Below, one piece after another: positions 23,579 through 32,560 of a stretch of 33,243 nucleotides of DNA. The notes beneath the pieces were generated by a model. It made no database searches. It saw only the letters and a program-made list of their open reading frames with translations, and was not told the origin of the DNA. The DNA is from Scytonema sp. UIC 10036. Lineage in GTDB: Bacteria > Cyanobacteriota > Cyanobacteriia > Cyanobacteriales > Nostocaceae. A program made the position numbers and the translations under genes. The DNA is taken from contig NZ_WJFC01000144.1 of assembly GCF_009725235.1 (NCBI RefSeq), positions 1 to 33,243 of the forward strand. The letters run 5' to 3'. Position 1 is the first letter of the stretch; each line of letters starts with the position of its first letter.

Positions 23579-23766
23579 CTTGCGTACTTAGCGTGCTAAA
23601 ATTGTAGAAAAATAAGCTTAAAACTATTGCTGGGCTTAGCTTACAGCTATTATTAGTTTCAAAATGTTACTCCTTGTTAAAATTGAAATTATAAGTGCCT
23701 GTAAGCCTTGTAAATACAAGCATACTTGTAGATTTTAATGAAAATTTAGCACGCTATGTACGAAAG
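23579..23766. mobile_element. About 190-bp MITE-like element with imperfect inverted ends
   Basis: CGTACTTAGCGTGCTAAAAT (23583-23602) matches the reverse complement of 23743-23762 with few mismatches. Weaker similarity extends outward (GTGGCTCTTG versus GTGGGTTCTTT). The interior is AT-rich and non-coding. No target duplication was identified, so the exact ends are uncertain. Confidence 0.6.
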
Positions 23767-23820
23767 AACCCACTTTATAGCCATCTAGTTAAATGGCGAT
23801 CGATCCAGGCAAGGCTATCT

Positions 23821-23855
23821 CAATCCAAAATCTAAAATCCAAAATCCAAAATCCA
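23821..23855. repeat. CCAAAAT/CTAAAAT heptamer array before the MarR gene
   Basis: About four to five heptamer units end four bases before ATG 23859, occupying the usual ribosome-binding position. Confidence 0.85.
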
Positions 23856-23858
23856 CCG

Positions 23859-24317
23859 ATGGCAAAGCAGCGATTAGACGAAATGCGAAACTCTACTTGG
23901 CGGCTGTTTCTGACTGCTCAAATCCAAGTAGTCGAGAAGATTCAAGACAAGCTATCAGCTGCCGACCTGCCGCCGTTGGAATGGTATGATGTCCTGTGGG
24001 AACTCAAAGAAGCTCCCGATCGGCGTTTACGATTAAGCGAACTGGCAGAGCGAGTGCTGTTGAGCCGGAGTAATCTCACCCGCTTGCTCGATCGCTTGGA
24101 AAAAAATGCATTATTGCAGCGTCAATCCTGTCCTAGCGATCGCCGGGGTACCTTTGCTGTCTTAACTGAAGCGGGTGCAGCAATGCAAGAGAAAATGTGG
24201 ACTATTTACTCTGAAGGAATTGCAGAATATTTTGGCGATCGACTGAGTGATGAAGAAGTCAAAGTCATGCAGCAAGCACTAAAAAAAATTCTTGGAGAAA
24301 ACTCCACTCACAGGTAG
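23859..24317 (+). CDS. MarR-family transcriptional regulator
   Basis: 152 residues from ATG 23859; the open frame continues upstream only through the heptamer repeat, so I reject the earlier start. The winged-helix domain includes LRLSELAERVLLSRSNLTRL (recognition helix) and the wing QRQSCPSDRRGTFAVLTEAG. N- and C-terminal helices for dimerisation are present. MarR proteins usually repress detoxification or efflux genes; the adjacent relics and the EamA exporter are possible former or current targets. No Shine-Dalgarno is visible because of the repeat. Confidence 0.88.
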   Translation: MAKQRLDEMRNSTWRLFLTAQIQVVEKIQDKLSAADLPPLEWYDVLWELKEAPDRRLRLSELAERVLLSRSNLTRLLDRLEKNALLQRQSCPSDRRGTFAVLTEAGAAMQEKMWTIYSEGIAEYFGDRLSDEEVKVMQQALKKILGENSTHR

Positions 24318-24330
24318 AGACGGCACTATG

Positions 24331-24492
24331 CTACTTGGAAGGACTGCCCTAACGTTTTTGGATTTGGAAGAGATTCGCCATTTTCCGAAGCTGTTTCGAT
24401 TAACAGTTCTAGCACTTCTTGAGCATTCTCCAGTGCTTTTTGGTAAGTATCTCCATGAGTACAAGGCTGCTTGAAAAAACCGTGTCCCTATC
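24331..24492 (-). pseudogene. HicB-type antitoxin C-terminal relic
   Basis: A minus-strand frame without a start reads GHGFFKQPCTHGDTYQKALE, NAQEVLELLIETASENGESL and PNPKTLG, the conserved core and C-terminal part of HicB-family proteins (CxTxGDTxEEAxxNA type). The N-terminal strands, a DNA-binding tail and the HicA partner are absent. A stop lies immediately upstream, so it is a fragment. Confidence 0.7.
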
Positions 24493-24781
24493 TGGCAACG
24501 TTTGAGCCTGACTTTACGTCTGCTTAGTCGTATCTGCTGTAGCCTCTTTAAAAGAACCACTGATTGTGTACTGTAGCTGGATAATGTAGGTTGATACGAA
24601 GAAACTTGGTTCATAGAGCCTTTTCGGCTGACATCAACAATTATTTCTTTTTTTTTTCATAATTTATTCTCTGTGGTACTCGGATTATAATAGTGTCGTT
24701 TTTAGCGCTACGAGTTTATAATATCTTTTTAAATATCTTTTTAAAGTCGATGTGCTCTTGCGCTCGGCTCAATACATAAGC
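24493..24781. other. Gene-free AT-rich stretch
   Basis: No gene was recognised. It contains a T-rich run near 24646-24658 and a tandem AATATCTTTTTAA pair near 24720-24745. Confidence 0.5.
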
Positions 24782-24815
24782 CAACACCCCAGCTAACCAA
24801 ATGGCTGGGGTGTTG
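24782..24815. terminator. Perfect 12-bp stem-loop
   Basis: CAACACCCCAGC pairs fully with GCTGGGGTGTTG around a 10-base loop. Strong on either strand but without a T-tract. It may be a terminator or an IS200/IS605-like end hairpin. Confidence 0.6.
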
Positions 24816-24894
24816 CTCTGTTAACGCGATAAGGCGATCGGCTATTACTAAGTAGCCGTTTTCTTGTCTAAAACTCTCCAAAGTTTAGCCCACT

Positions 24895-25140
24895 AAGTAC
24901 GGAAGAACCTGTGCCTTGCACACGCTACGCGATGCCATAGGCTATACCCGCAAGGGCTATACGCCAGTCGGCAGGGCGCAAGAAACCCACCGAAGAGCAC
25001 TGGATTCACCAGTTCCTACGGTAGGAGACCTGTTTACAGGACTGGATTCACCACCTACGTGGACTTAATTATGAAGTCCTTGCCTTGCGGACTTGGCTTG
25101 TGTAGCCTCAGAATTCTATTCTGAGAGCAACGTGCCAAAT
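24895..25140. ncRNA. Candidate structured RNA or repeat region, many hairpins
   Basis: About 245 bp downstream of the di-heme cytochrome gene, GC-richer than its surroundings. It holds TATACCC-GCAA-GGGCTATA (GNRA-type loop, one bulge), CCTGTTTACAGG, GGACTT...AAGTCC and CTCAGAAT-TCT-ATTCTGAG. A direct repeat ACTGGATTCACCA occurs near 25002 and 25042. No open frame explains it. It could be a structured RNA (for example a guide-RNA-like end of a lost IS element) or a composite intergenic repeat; strand unknown. Confidence 0.35.
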
Positions 25141-25151
25141 TGGGATGTCCT

Positions 25152-27236
25152 TTAAAAACTACCAGGATTGTCATCAAGTGCTAGCAGAAAATTAATGAGA
25201 TCTGTTTGCTGCTTAGGATTAAATCCAGCTTGCTTATCTACATAAAATTCGTGACCTGTACCGTCAAGGTTACTACGCACTAAACCAGGGTTAGCTTTGT
25301 TAGCTTGCACAACTAAAGCACGAAGCTCGCGATCGACCAAGGCACGCAAGCTACTAGCAGCATCTGCTGGTATGCCTTGACTGAGAGTGTTGGCTAACCC
25401 CAAACCACTTGGATCGACAACACTAAAGCTGCCATTTGCATGCAATTCCAAACTTCCGGCTCGTACTGCTACACCACCGTCGTGCAAATATGGTGCGCTC
25501 AAATAAAGACCACGTAGAGAAGGAGTTTTGTAACCACCATTCGGCAAGATACCTTCGGGTAAAGCCGTGGGTTCCTCAGAGATGCCTTGCGTTGGCACAT
25601 CTAGTTCTTCGGCGTTAGCAGGTATAGGAACAGGAGTGTCAAAAGTGTATAGCTTTGGTGGTACTAACAAGTCATTCAGTACTAGGCGTGACCGAGCACG
25701 GGCTGGGTTACTACGAATTTTATCAATCGGATAAATTTTATTGTCGGTAAAGAAGGGTGGAATATGGCAAACTGTGCAATTGGCTTTCTCAAACACTTTT
25801 GCCCCCCGCTTAACAGAATTAGTGTTCAATGCTTGCCAATTCTCCGATGTGCGGTTGGCAGGTGGTACTAAGCTATTTTGGAAAGCAGACATGGCATTGT
25901 TAGCAAATAAGAAAGTGCCACTAGCAACATCATCTGAGTTTCCAGTGTTAGGGCTGAAAACCAAACCATTCAACGTAAACAGGCTGGGCTGCAGGTTTGG
26001 GTAAGTTCCGGTACCGGGAGCAACAACTTGGTCTTCTAATTCTGCTTTGACAATATCTGGTGCAATTGTCCGCAACCACTCCGAGGGTTTTACTGTAATT
26101 CCTTCCGGTAAACGTAATCTTGGATCGGCTGCATTCTGAATGCTCGTACCAATATAAACTTCTGGGTCAATGCCAAGAGTTTTTGCAATGAGTTGTGCAG
26201 ATGCTATAACATTAATTTCTGAAGAGTGAACACCATTGTTAAGAGAACCCAATCCTCCAAACGGACCAACAGCGCTCTCTCCAGACCAACCATAAGGATG
26301 GCTCTTAAAAGTGAAAACATTAGGAATCTGAGTGGTATTTTTAATGCCATCTGTTGAACTTTCAAAATTACCAAAAGGTAAGTCTAGTAAGATATCGTCA
26401 AAAGCTTTCTCAAACTTCTCAGGATCTGGCAATTTTACTAAATTCCCCTGACTGTCAATAATAGTTTTGCCATTGCCTTGATATTGTGGGTCTAGGGGAT
26501 CGATTTTTGTGCGTGAAAATCCAGCAGCTGAATTTGGTGCCAAAGCCAGAAAGAAGGGAAAGGCAATTTCACTATTTGCCACTCCCAGAAGACGTTTACC
26601 CTCGTTTGAAAGACTTGCATGGCATAGCGCACAGGTAATGTTGCCATTTGGTGCAGATCCCAAGGTGGTAGTGCTTCCTTTTTCGACCTTTAAGCCTGTG
26701 TTGATAACAGTTCCTCTTGTAAAAGTCCGGCTACCTAGCGTAATGTCTTTTAGGAGGGTAATTTGTAAGTTCGTTGTTGGGCGACCTTGCAAATTGGAAA
26801 TTGCTACAGTAAATTCTTCCGCGAGAATAGCTGTACCTTGTCCAAGACCGAATATTCCTTGCAAACCGAAGGTGTCACCAATTTTGCGGTTGAGAAATAT
26901 ATCTTCACCTTTTGCAATTAATTCTTGAGTGATTTCAACTGCTCCGACTCGCTTGTAAGAAATGGCGTCGTTAGGATCGAGTTCTTTACTTGCAACGAGT
27001 TCTGAAGCTTCTTGAGGGCTAAGTAATTTGCCAAAATAATCGTAATAACCTATCGGTTGGCTGGGTGCTGGTTGTAGGAGGTTGAGCTGGGCGAAAGTTT
27101 TTTGACTTGTCGTCAAAACATTGGATAAGACTATACTACAAAAACTAATAAAAAAAACACAGATAAGTAAGAAAAGCTTAGTTTTGAAAGTATATAGTCT
27201 CCTAACTATGCCAATAGCAGGACGATTTTTTTTCAT
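25152..27236 (-). CDS. Di-heme c-type cytochrome, cytochrome c peroxidase/RoxA-like
   Basis: 694 residues. An N-terminal membrane/signal segment (about residues 19-40) has possible cleavage near TFAQ (residue 49). Two c-type heme sites are visible: CALCH (202-206) and CTVCH (487-491). The C-terminal half has the YKTPSLRGLYLSAPYLHDGG block typical of the di-heme peroxidase/MauG superfamily. The length, well above the 320-400 residues of classical bacterial peroxidases, fits larger relatives such as RoxA-like oxygenases or uncharacterised electron transport proteins. It is probably periplasmic. I cannot tell peroxidase from oxygenase. Confidence 0.8.
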   Translation of the reverse strand: MKKNRPAIGIVRRLYTFKTKLFLLICVFFISFCSIVLSNVLTTSQKTFAQLNLLQPAPSQPIGYYDYFGKLLSPQEASELVASKELDPNDAISYKRVGAVEITQELIAKGEDIFLNRKIGDTFGLQGIFGLGQGTAILAEEFTVAISNLQGRPTTNLQITLLKDITLGSRTFTRGTVINTGLKVEKGSTTTLGSAPNGNITCALCHASLSNEGKRLLGVANSEIAFPFFLALAPNSAAGFSRTKIDPLDPQYQGNGKTIIDSQGNLVKLPDPEKFEKAFDDILLDLPFGNFESSTDGIKNTTQIPNVFTFKSHPYGWSGESAVGPFGGLGSLNNGVHSSEINVIASAQLIAKTLGIDPEVYIGTSIQNAADPRLRLPEGITVKPSEWLRTIAPDIVKAELEDQVVAPGTGTYPNLQPSLFTLNGLVFSPNTGNSDDVASGTFLFANNAMSAFQNSLVPPANRTSENWQALNTNSVKRGAKVFEKANCTVCHIPPFFTDNKIYPIDKIRSNPARARSRLVLNDLLVPPKLYTFDTPVPIPANAEELDVPTQGISEEPTALPEGILPNGGYKTPSLRGLYLSAPYLHDGGVAVRAGSLELHANGSFSVVDPSGLGLANTLSQGIPADAASSLRALVDRELRALVVQANKANPGLVRSNLDGTGHEFYVDKQAGFNPKQQTDLINFLLALDDNPGSF

Positions 27237-27746
27237 TGCATATTACAGAATGAAGTTAAAGAATTTTGGATAGACGTAACATGTAAAACAGTATCTATCT
27301 ATAGACAGATATATTTTTTAGTTTCCGCCATTTATCGCGATTGATTTTGGTTGACGGCGTAGAGTACAATTGTTCTACTTACTGAATAGCTCTATTAAAG
27401 CTACCGTTCCTAGATTTCAGCAGGAACATTGTATATGCTTGGTATCAACATAAATATTGCCGTCTAGTTGTTTGTTAAGAACGACAAAAAGTATATTTCG
27501 ATCGTTCATCAAACTTGCTACTATCCATATCTGGATTCAAAGGAATCTTATGAGTGGGATAGGTTCACGTGTCTTTATGTAAGACTGATTGAAGAATACA
27601 ATACTTTCCCCCATAATAAAGTTGTTGCCAAATTGCCACGTATAATAATGCAATCACTAGCTTCTGTCAGTACCAATCTCCAGAGCATCGCACTCAATTG
27701 CAATTTAGGCTTATCCGCTTAGATTTTGACGAATGGATCGACTCAA
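27237..27746. other. Intergenic region between divergent genes
   Basis: 510 bp, AT-rich; no repeat or convincing gene. An 84-codon plus-strand frame (27468-27722) has no family resemblance. It presumably holds promoters for the cytochrome (minus) and nucleotidyltransferase (plus). Confidence 0.5.
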
Positions 27747-28352
27747 ATGTCTGATATTGGTTTGATTTTACTAGCAGCTGGTGCATCCACCCGTATGGGT
27801 ACACCAAAGCAATTGCTACAGTATCAACAGCAGAGCTTGCTTCGCCACATGGTTGAGGTGGCGCTTGCTTCTGTCTGCAACCCTGTTATCGTTGTTCTGG
27901 GAGCATATGCCGAGCTGATTCGACCAGAGGTGGAGTCATCTAATGTACGAATTGTAGAAAACGATCGCTGGTCTGAAGGTATGAGTACTTCAATTCAGTC
28001 TGGGATGGAAGCCCTTAATGATGATGTAGAAGCTGTTGTGTTGATGCTGTGCGATCAGCCATTCGTTTCTACCCAAACCATCAATCAACTTGTTAATGTC
28101 TTCCAGGCTACAGATGGGCAAATTGTTGCTTCAGAATATGGAGGAGTCCAAGGGGTACCAGCGTTATTCAAACGCAATTTGTTTGCAGAATTACTTACAC
28201 TTAGTGGTGCTGCGGGCGCAAGACAGGTTATTAAACAAAATGCTGAGAAAGTTTTCAGTCTTCCTTTCCCAAATGGTATATTCGATCTTGATACACGCAA
28301 TGACTACGAGCAGTTTCAAAAGCTCATCACGGATAACCATTTGTGCATTTAG
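27747..28352 (+). CDS. MocA/MobA-like nucleotidyltransferase
   Basis: 201 residues from ATG 27747 (an upstream TTG would add seven residues). The NTP-binding motif LAAGASTRMGTPKQLL is at the N-terminus, with VVLMLCDQPFVS (metal-binding Asp) in the middle, then GVPALFKRNLFAELLTLSGA, and FDLDTRNDYEQF at the end. This matches molybdenum-cofactor cytidylyl/guanylyltransferases and the PucB-like group, which attach CMP or GMP to molybdopterin for Mo-hydroxylases. No molybdoenzyme gene is in the window. The next gene is cobN, 137 bp away. Confidence 0.85.
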   Translation: MSDIGLILLAAGASTRMGTPKQLLQYQQQSLLRHMVEVALASVCNPVIVVLGAYAELIRPEVESSNVRIVENDRWSEGMSTSIQSGMEALNDDVEAVVLMLCDQPFVSTQTINQLVNVFQATDGQIVASEYGGVQGVPALFKRNLFAELLTLSGAAGARQVIKQNAEKVFSLPFPNGIFDLDTRNDYEQFQKLITDNHLCI

Positions 28353-28489
28353 CTATCTATTGAAAAGATTAGGAATGACGCAGGTAGTCTTATAGTACTG
28401 AAGGACTTGGGCACAGAAATGTTGGTTATGTTTCGCTCTTGTGCTAAACTGCTCTCACTCAAAACCGGGAAAGCTCGTACTTAAAACCT

Positions 28490-31400
28490 ATGCATCGTCT
28501 TGCAACTACACCAGGAGGTTGGAATCCGTCTACAGAAGGCGTGATGTTGATTGAACAACAATCTGCACCTATTGTCCTGATAACAGCTGCGGATACGGAC
28601 ATTCAAACTCTATCCATTGCTGTTACTCAATTACCCTCGGAATTTCCACAATTACGGGTTGTCAATTTGTTACAACTTCAGCAACAACTAACAATTGACA
28701 CTTATGCTGAAGATGTATTAAGCGCTGCAGAAGTTATTATTTTACGGTTGCTTGGCGGTAGTGCTTATTGGAGTTACGGATTAGAAGTTGTTGAACAAAC
28801 AGTCAAAGAGACAGGGGCAAAATTGATTGTCTTACCAGGTGATGAACGACCCGATCCAAATTTGATTGGTCATTCTAATGTTTCTCTAGTAGAAGCTAAT
28901 CGGATATGGCAGTATTTTAATGAGGGCGGTACGGACAATTACCTGAACAGTCTCAAATTTATCGCTACAACTTTCCTCGGTTGCTCCTACATCTTTAATC
29001 CACCCCAGCCAGTACCTCGTGTAGGAATATATTCGCCACGCGATCGCAGCACGCAAGTAGAGACGAGTGCGCGCAGCATTCCAGACGAGAATAATTTCAT
29101 ATCTCCACACAAACCAGATAACCAAATTGGTGTTGGTGTTATTGGTATTATCTTCTATCGGTCTCATTATTTAGCAGGAAACACATCAGCAATTGATGCA
29201 CTTTGTCAAGCTTTAGTACAAAGAAATCTCACAGCAGTTCCTATCTTTGTCTCTTCTTTGAGAGAGCCAGATGTCCAAGCAGAGTTGTTAAAATATTGCA
29301 GTCAGAATATAGATCTCTTATTAAATACAACAAGTTTTTCTCTGGCGAAGTTAGAAGCAGAAACGCCACAAGTGGAACTTTGGGAACAATTAGATGTACC
29401 AGTGTTACAAGTCATTCTCAGTGGTAGTAGTCGCGAACAGTGGGAATCTGGGTCTTCTGGACTCACACCAAGAGATATAGCAATGAATGTTGCTTTACCG
29501 GAAGTCGATGGCAGAATTATTACAAGAGCAGTCTCTTTCAAAGCAGTACAAACTCAAAACCCTCTACTACAAACTGATATTGTCACCTATGAGCCTGTTG
29601 CTTCTCGTATTGAATTTGTGGCAGACTTGGCTGCAAATTGGGTAAAAATACGGTACACTTCCCCACAAAATCGCAAAATTGCCTTGATATTAGCTAATTA
29701 TCCCAATCGTGATGGACGCTTAGCTAATGGTGTGGGATTGGATACACCAGCAAGTTGTATTGAAATTCTCCAGGCTTTACAGTTAGCAGGCTATTATGTG
29801 GATACTATTCCTAATACAGGAGAGGAATTAATTCAATTATTAACAACTGGTGTCACTAACGACTTAGAAGGATATCCATTCCGAAAGATACGACAATCTT
29901 TGTCTTTACAAAAATATCTAGAATATTTTTATAAATTACCTGAAGCAGTACAAGAAGGAATCAAAAACCGTTGGGGTTTTCCTGAAGAGACTGATTCTTT
30001 CCCCGTTTCTGGTATACAGTTGGGTAATATATTTGTAGGGATACAACCAGCACGGGGTTACGATCGCGATCCATCTTTGAATTATCACGCACCTGACTTA
30101 GAGCCTCCCCACAGCTATTTGGCTTTTTATCACTGGTTGGTTCAAGATTTTGGTGCAAATGCGATCGTTCATGTTGGCAAACATGGTAATTTGGAATGGT
30201 TACCGGGGAAAAGTGTAGCACTGTCTGAAAATTGCTATCCCGAAGCAGTCTTGGGAGCAATGCCTCATCTCTATCCTTTCATAGTCAACGATCCGGGAGA
30301 AGGTTCCCAAGCCAAAAGACGTTCTCAAGCAGTCATTATTGACCATTTAACTCCACCCATGACTCGTGCGGAATTATATGGTAATTTAAACTCCTTAGAA
30401 GCATTGATTGATGAGTATTATGAAGCGCAAAGTTTAGAGCCATCGCGACTACCTGCAATTAGCGATCGCATAACTCAATTAATCGAGCAAGAAAATCTCC
30501 ATCAAGATTTAGGAATTGATATTTCCTGTTTCGATAAATCTACTCTTTCTTCATTTCTCAATGTAGCAGATGGTTATCTTTGTGAATTAAAAGAAGCCCA
30601 AATTCGGGATGGTTTGCACATTTTTGGTCGATGTCCATCAGGAGAACAATTACGCGATTTAATTGTTGCTATTGCCAGAAATCCTGGTGTTGGTAGATTG
30701 GGGTTAACGAGGGCAATTGCAAAGGATTGGCAATTAGATTTTGACCCTTTAACTGTAGATTTCAGTCAAAGATTTGAGAAGACCCCACCTCAACCCTCCC
30801 CTTGCAAAGGGGAGGGAGTTTTGGAATCCCCCCTTTACAAGGGGGGATTAAGGGGGGTAAAAAACTGCCGAATCATAGGTGATGTTATCCAAGTCATTGA
30901 AGATTATGCATCAGAGTTAGTCACTTACATTATTGAAACCCAAGAAATACCTGAAAGTGGCGAAGCAACAACTCAAGAGTTAAGATGGATTCAAAATTAT
31001 CTCCTAAAAGCACTCAAACAAACAGAGAAAGAGATTATTAACTTATTAAAAGGATTAGATGGTCAATATGTCGCAAGTGGTGCATCGGGTGCGCCAACTA
31101 GGGGAAGACCAGAAGTGTTACCCACTGGACGTAATTTTTACTCTGTCGATATTCGTGCTATCCCTACAGAAACTGCTTGGGATGTAGGTCGTCAAGCAGC
31201 AGAAACATTAATAGAAAGATATACCCAAGAAAATGGAGAATACCCTCAAACATTAGGTTTATCTGTTTGGGGAACCTCTACTATGCGAACTGGAGGAGAT
31301 GATATTGCTGAAGCTTTAGCACTCTTAGGAGTTAAACCTGTTTGGGATGGTATCTCCAGAAGAGTTGTAGATTTTGAAATTTTACCTCCTTCAATTTTAG

Positions 31401-32335
31401 GTCGTCCGCGTGTGGATGTGACTTTAAGAGTGTCTGGTTTTTTCCGCGATGCTTTCCCTAACTTGATGGATTTATTTGATAGTGCTGTCACTGCTGTTGC
31501 TAATTTAAATGAGCCTGAAGAGATAAATCCTTTGGCTGCTAAGGTGAAAACAGAAACCGAGTTTTGGGAAAACCAAGGATTAACAGCAGAACAAGCAAAA
31601 TCGCGATCGCTCTATCGAATTTTTGGTTCAAAACCCAGTGCTTATGGTGCTGGTTTACAAGGTTTAATGGAATCGCAAAACTGGACAAATGAAGACGATT
31701 TAGCTCGTGCTTATATTAATTGGAGTGCTTATGCTTACAGCCGGAAAGCTGAAGGAAAATTTGCACCAGAAGCTTTTACTCAAAGGTTAAACAACATGCA
31801 AATTGTCTTGCAAAATCAAGATAATCGAGAGCACGATCTCTTAGACTCTGATGATTACTATCAATTTCAAGGCGGTTTAGCTGTTGCTGTCAAATCGGTT
31901 TCTAGAAAAGCTCCCGTTACCTATTTTGGTGACAATTCCCGTACTCAACAGCCAAAAGTTCGCAAGCTGACAGAAGAGATAACTCGCGTTTATCGTTCCA
32001 GAGTTGTTAACCCAAAATGGATAGCAGGAGCCATGCGTCATGGTTATAAAGGAGCCTTTGAAATGGCAGCAACCCTAGATTATCTATTTGCTTTTGATGC
32101 TACAACTAACTGTGTTGCTGATTTCATGTATCAAGGAATAGCTGAGGCTTATTTATTTGATGAAACAGTTCAACAATTTATTCAACAAAATAATCCTTGG
32201 GTATTGCGGGATATGGCAGAAAGATTATTAGAGGCTCATCAACGAGGTTTGTGGGAAAATATGTCAGGAGAAATTATTGATAAATTGCGTTGTTTAGTCA
32301 ATGAAGCAGAAGGGGTGATTGAAAGTCAGTTTTAA
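28490..32335 (+). CDS. cobN: Cobaltochelatase CobN (or Mg-chelatase H-like) large subunit
   Basis: 1281 residues. CobN-type subunits insert cobalt into hydrogenobyrinic acid diamide; cyanobacterial copies work with ChlI/ChlD-like partners. MHRLATTPGGWNPSTEGV is the typical start. Diagnostic blocks include ANYPNRDGRLANGVGLDTPA, HVGKHGNLEWLPGKSVALSE, NDPGEGSQAKRRSQAVIIDH, GLSVWGTSTMRTGGDDIAEA and VDVTLRVSGFFRDAFPNL. Residues about 764-792 (30779-30865) are encoded by an intergenic-type double-hairpin repeat inserted in frame (TPPQPSPCKGEGVLESPLYK, then GGLRGVKN). No cobalamin riboswitch is visible upstream. Function is probably preserved if the insert falls in a surface loop. Confidence 0.93.
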   Translation: MHRLATTPGGWNPSTEGVMLIEQQSAPIVLITAADTDIQTLSIAVTQLPSEFPQLRVVNLLQLQQQLTIDTYAEDVLSAAEVIILRLLGGSAYWSYGLEVVEQTVKETGAKLIVLPGDERPDPNLIGHSNVSLVEANRIWQYFNEGGTDNYLNSLKFIATTFLGCSYIFNPPQPVPRVGIYSPRDRSTQVETSARSIPDENNFISPHKPDNQIGVGVIGIIFYRSHYLAGNTSAIDALCQALVQRNLTAVPIFVSSLREPDVQAELLKYCSQNIDLLLNTTSFSLAKLEAETPQVELWEQLDVPVLQVILSGSSREQWESGSSGLTPRDIAMNVALPEVDGRIITRAVSFKAVQTQNPLLQTDIVTYEPVASRIEFVADLAANWVKIRYTSPQNRKIALILANYPNRDGRLANGVGLDTPASCIEILQALQLAGYYVDTIPNTGEELIQLLTTGVTNDLEGYPFRKIRQSLSLQKYLEYFYKLPEAVQEGIKNRWGFPEETDSFPVSGIQLGNIFVGIQPARGYDRDPSLNYHAPDLEPPHSYLAFYHWLVQDFGANAIVHVGKHGNLEWLPGKSVALSENCYPEAVLGAMPHLYPFIVNDPGEGSQAKRRSQAVIIDHLTPPMTRAELYGNLNSLEALIDEYYEAQSLEPSRLPAISDRITQLIEQENLHQDLGIDISCFDKSTLSSFLNVADGYLCELKEAQIRDGLHIFGRCPSGEQLRDLIVAIARNPGVGRLGLTRAIAKDWQLDFDPLTVDFSQRFEKTPPQPSPCKGEGVLESPLYKGGLRGVKNCRIIGDVIQVIEDYASELVTYIIETQEIPESGEATTQELRWIQNYLLKALKQTEKEIINLLKGLDGQYVASGASGAPTRGRPEVLPTGRNFYSVDIRAIPTETAWDVGRQAAETLIERYTQENGEYPQTLGLSVWGTSTMRTGGDDIAEALALLGVKPVWDGISRRVVDFEILPPSILGRPRVDVTLRVSGFFRDAFPNLMDLFDSAVTAVANLNEPEEINPLAAKVKTETEFWENQGLTAEQAKSRSLYRIFGSKPSAYGAGLQGLMESQNWTNEDDLARAYINWSAYAYSRKAEGKFAPEAFTQRLNNMQIVLQNQDNREHDLLDSDDYYQFQGGLAVAVKSVSRKAPVTYFGDNSRTQQPKVRKLTEEITRVYRSRVVNPKWIAGAMRHGYKGAFEMAATLDYLFAFDATTNCVADFMYQGIAEAYLFDETVQQFIQQNNPWVLRDMAERLLEAHQRGLWENMSGEIIDKLRCLVNEAEGVIESQF
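30782..30863. repeat. Double-hairpin palindromic repeat inserted in frame within cobN
   Basis: CCCTCCCCTT-GCA-AAGGGGAGGG (30794-30816, 10-bp stem) is followed by AATCCCCCCTT-TAC-AAGGGGGGATT (30825-30849, 11-bp stem). This is a common intergenic palindromic repeat of cyanobacteria. Here it reads through in the cobN frame without a stop. Confidence 0.9.
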
Positions 32336-32560
32336 CTGAGCAATGTCTTACACTTTTTTCAGGTCGCGAGCAACTCCTTTGGTAAAATCTTGACTATATA
32401 TTATCTAAGAAAGCAGAAGGCGCGTTAAACTGAGATTACTCCCTTCCTACCAAAAAAATACCTATGACTGTATAGTGGGTATTCCTCACCTAACAAGAAT
32501 CGGTACTTGTAGAGCGGAAAGAGAAGAAAACTAAGATCGTTCAGCTAAAATAAGTCAGTG
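32336..32560. other. Spacer between cobN and the DUF4058 fragment
   Basis: 225 bp. No repeat, strong terminator or small gene recognised. Confidence 0.5.

Noticed and set aside
27468..27722. 84-codon plus-strand frame before the nucleotidyltransferase
   Set aside because: No ribosome-binding site or family; likely chance.
28353..28489. Cobalamin riboswitch upstream of cobN
   Set aside because: The 137-bp spacer shows no B12-box-like core, and is short for the full aptamer.
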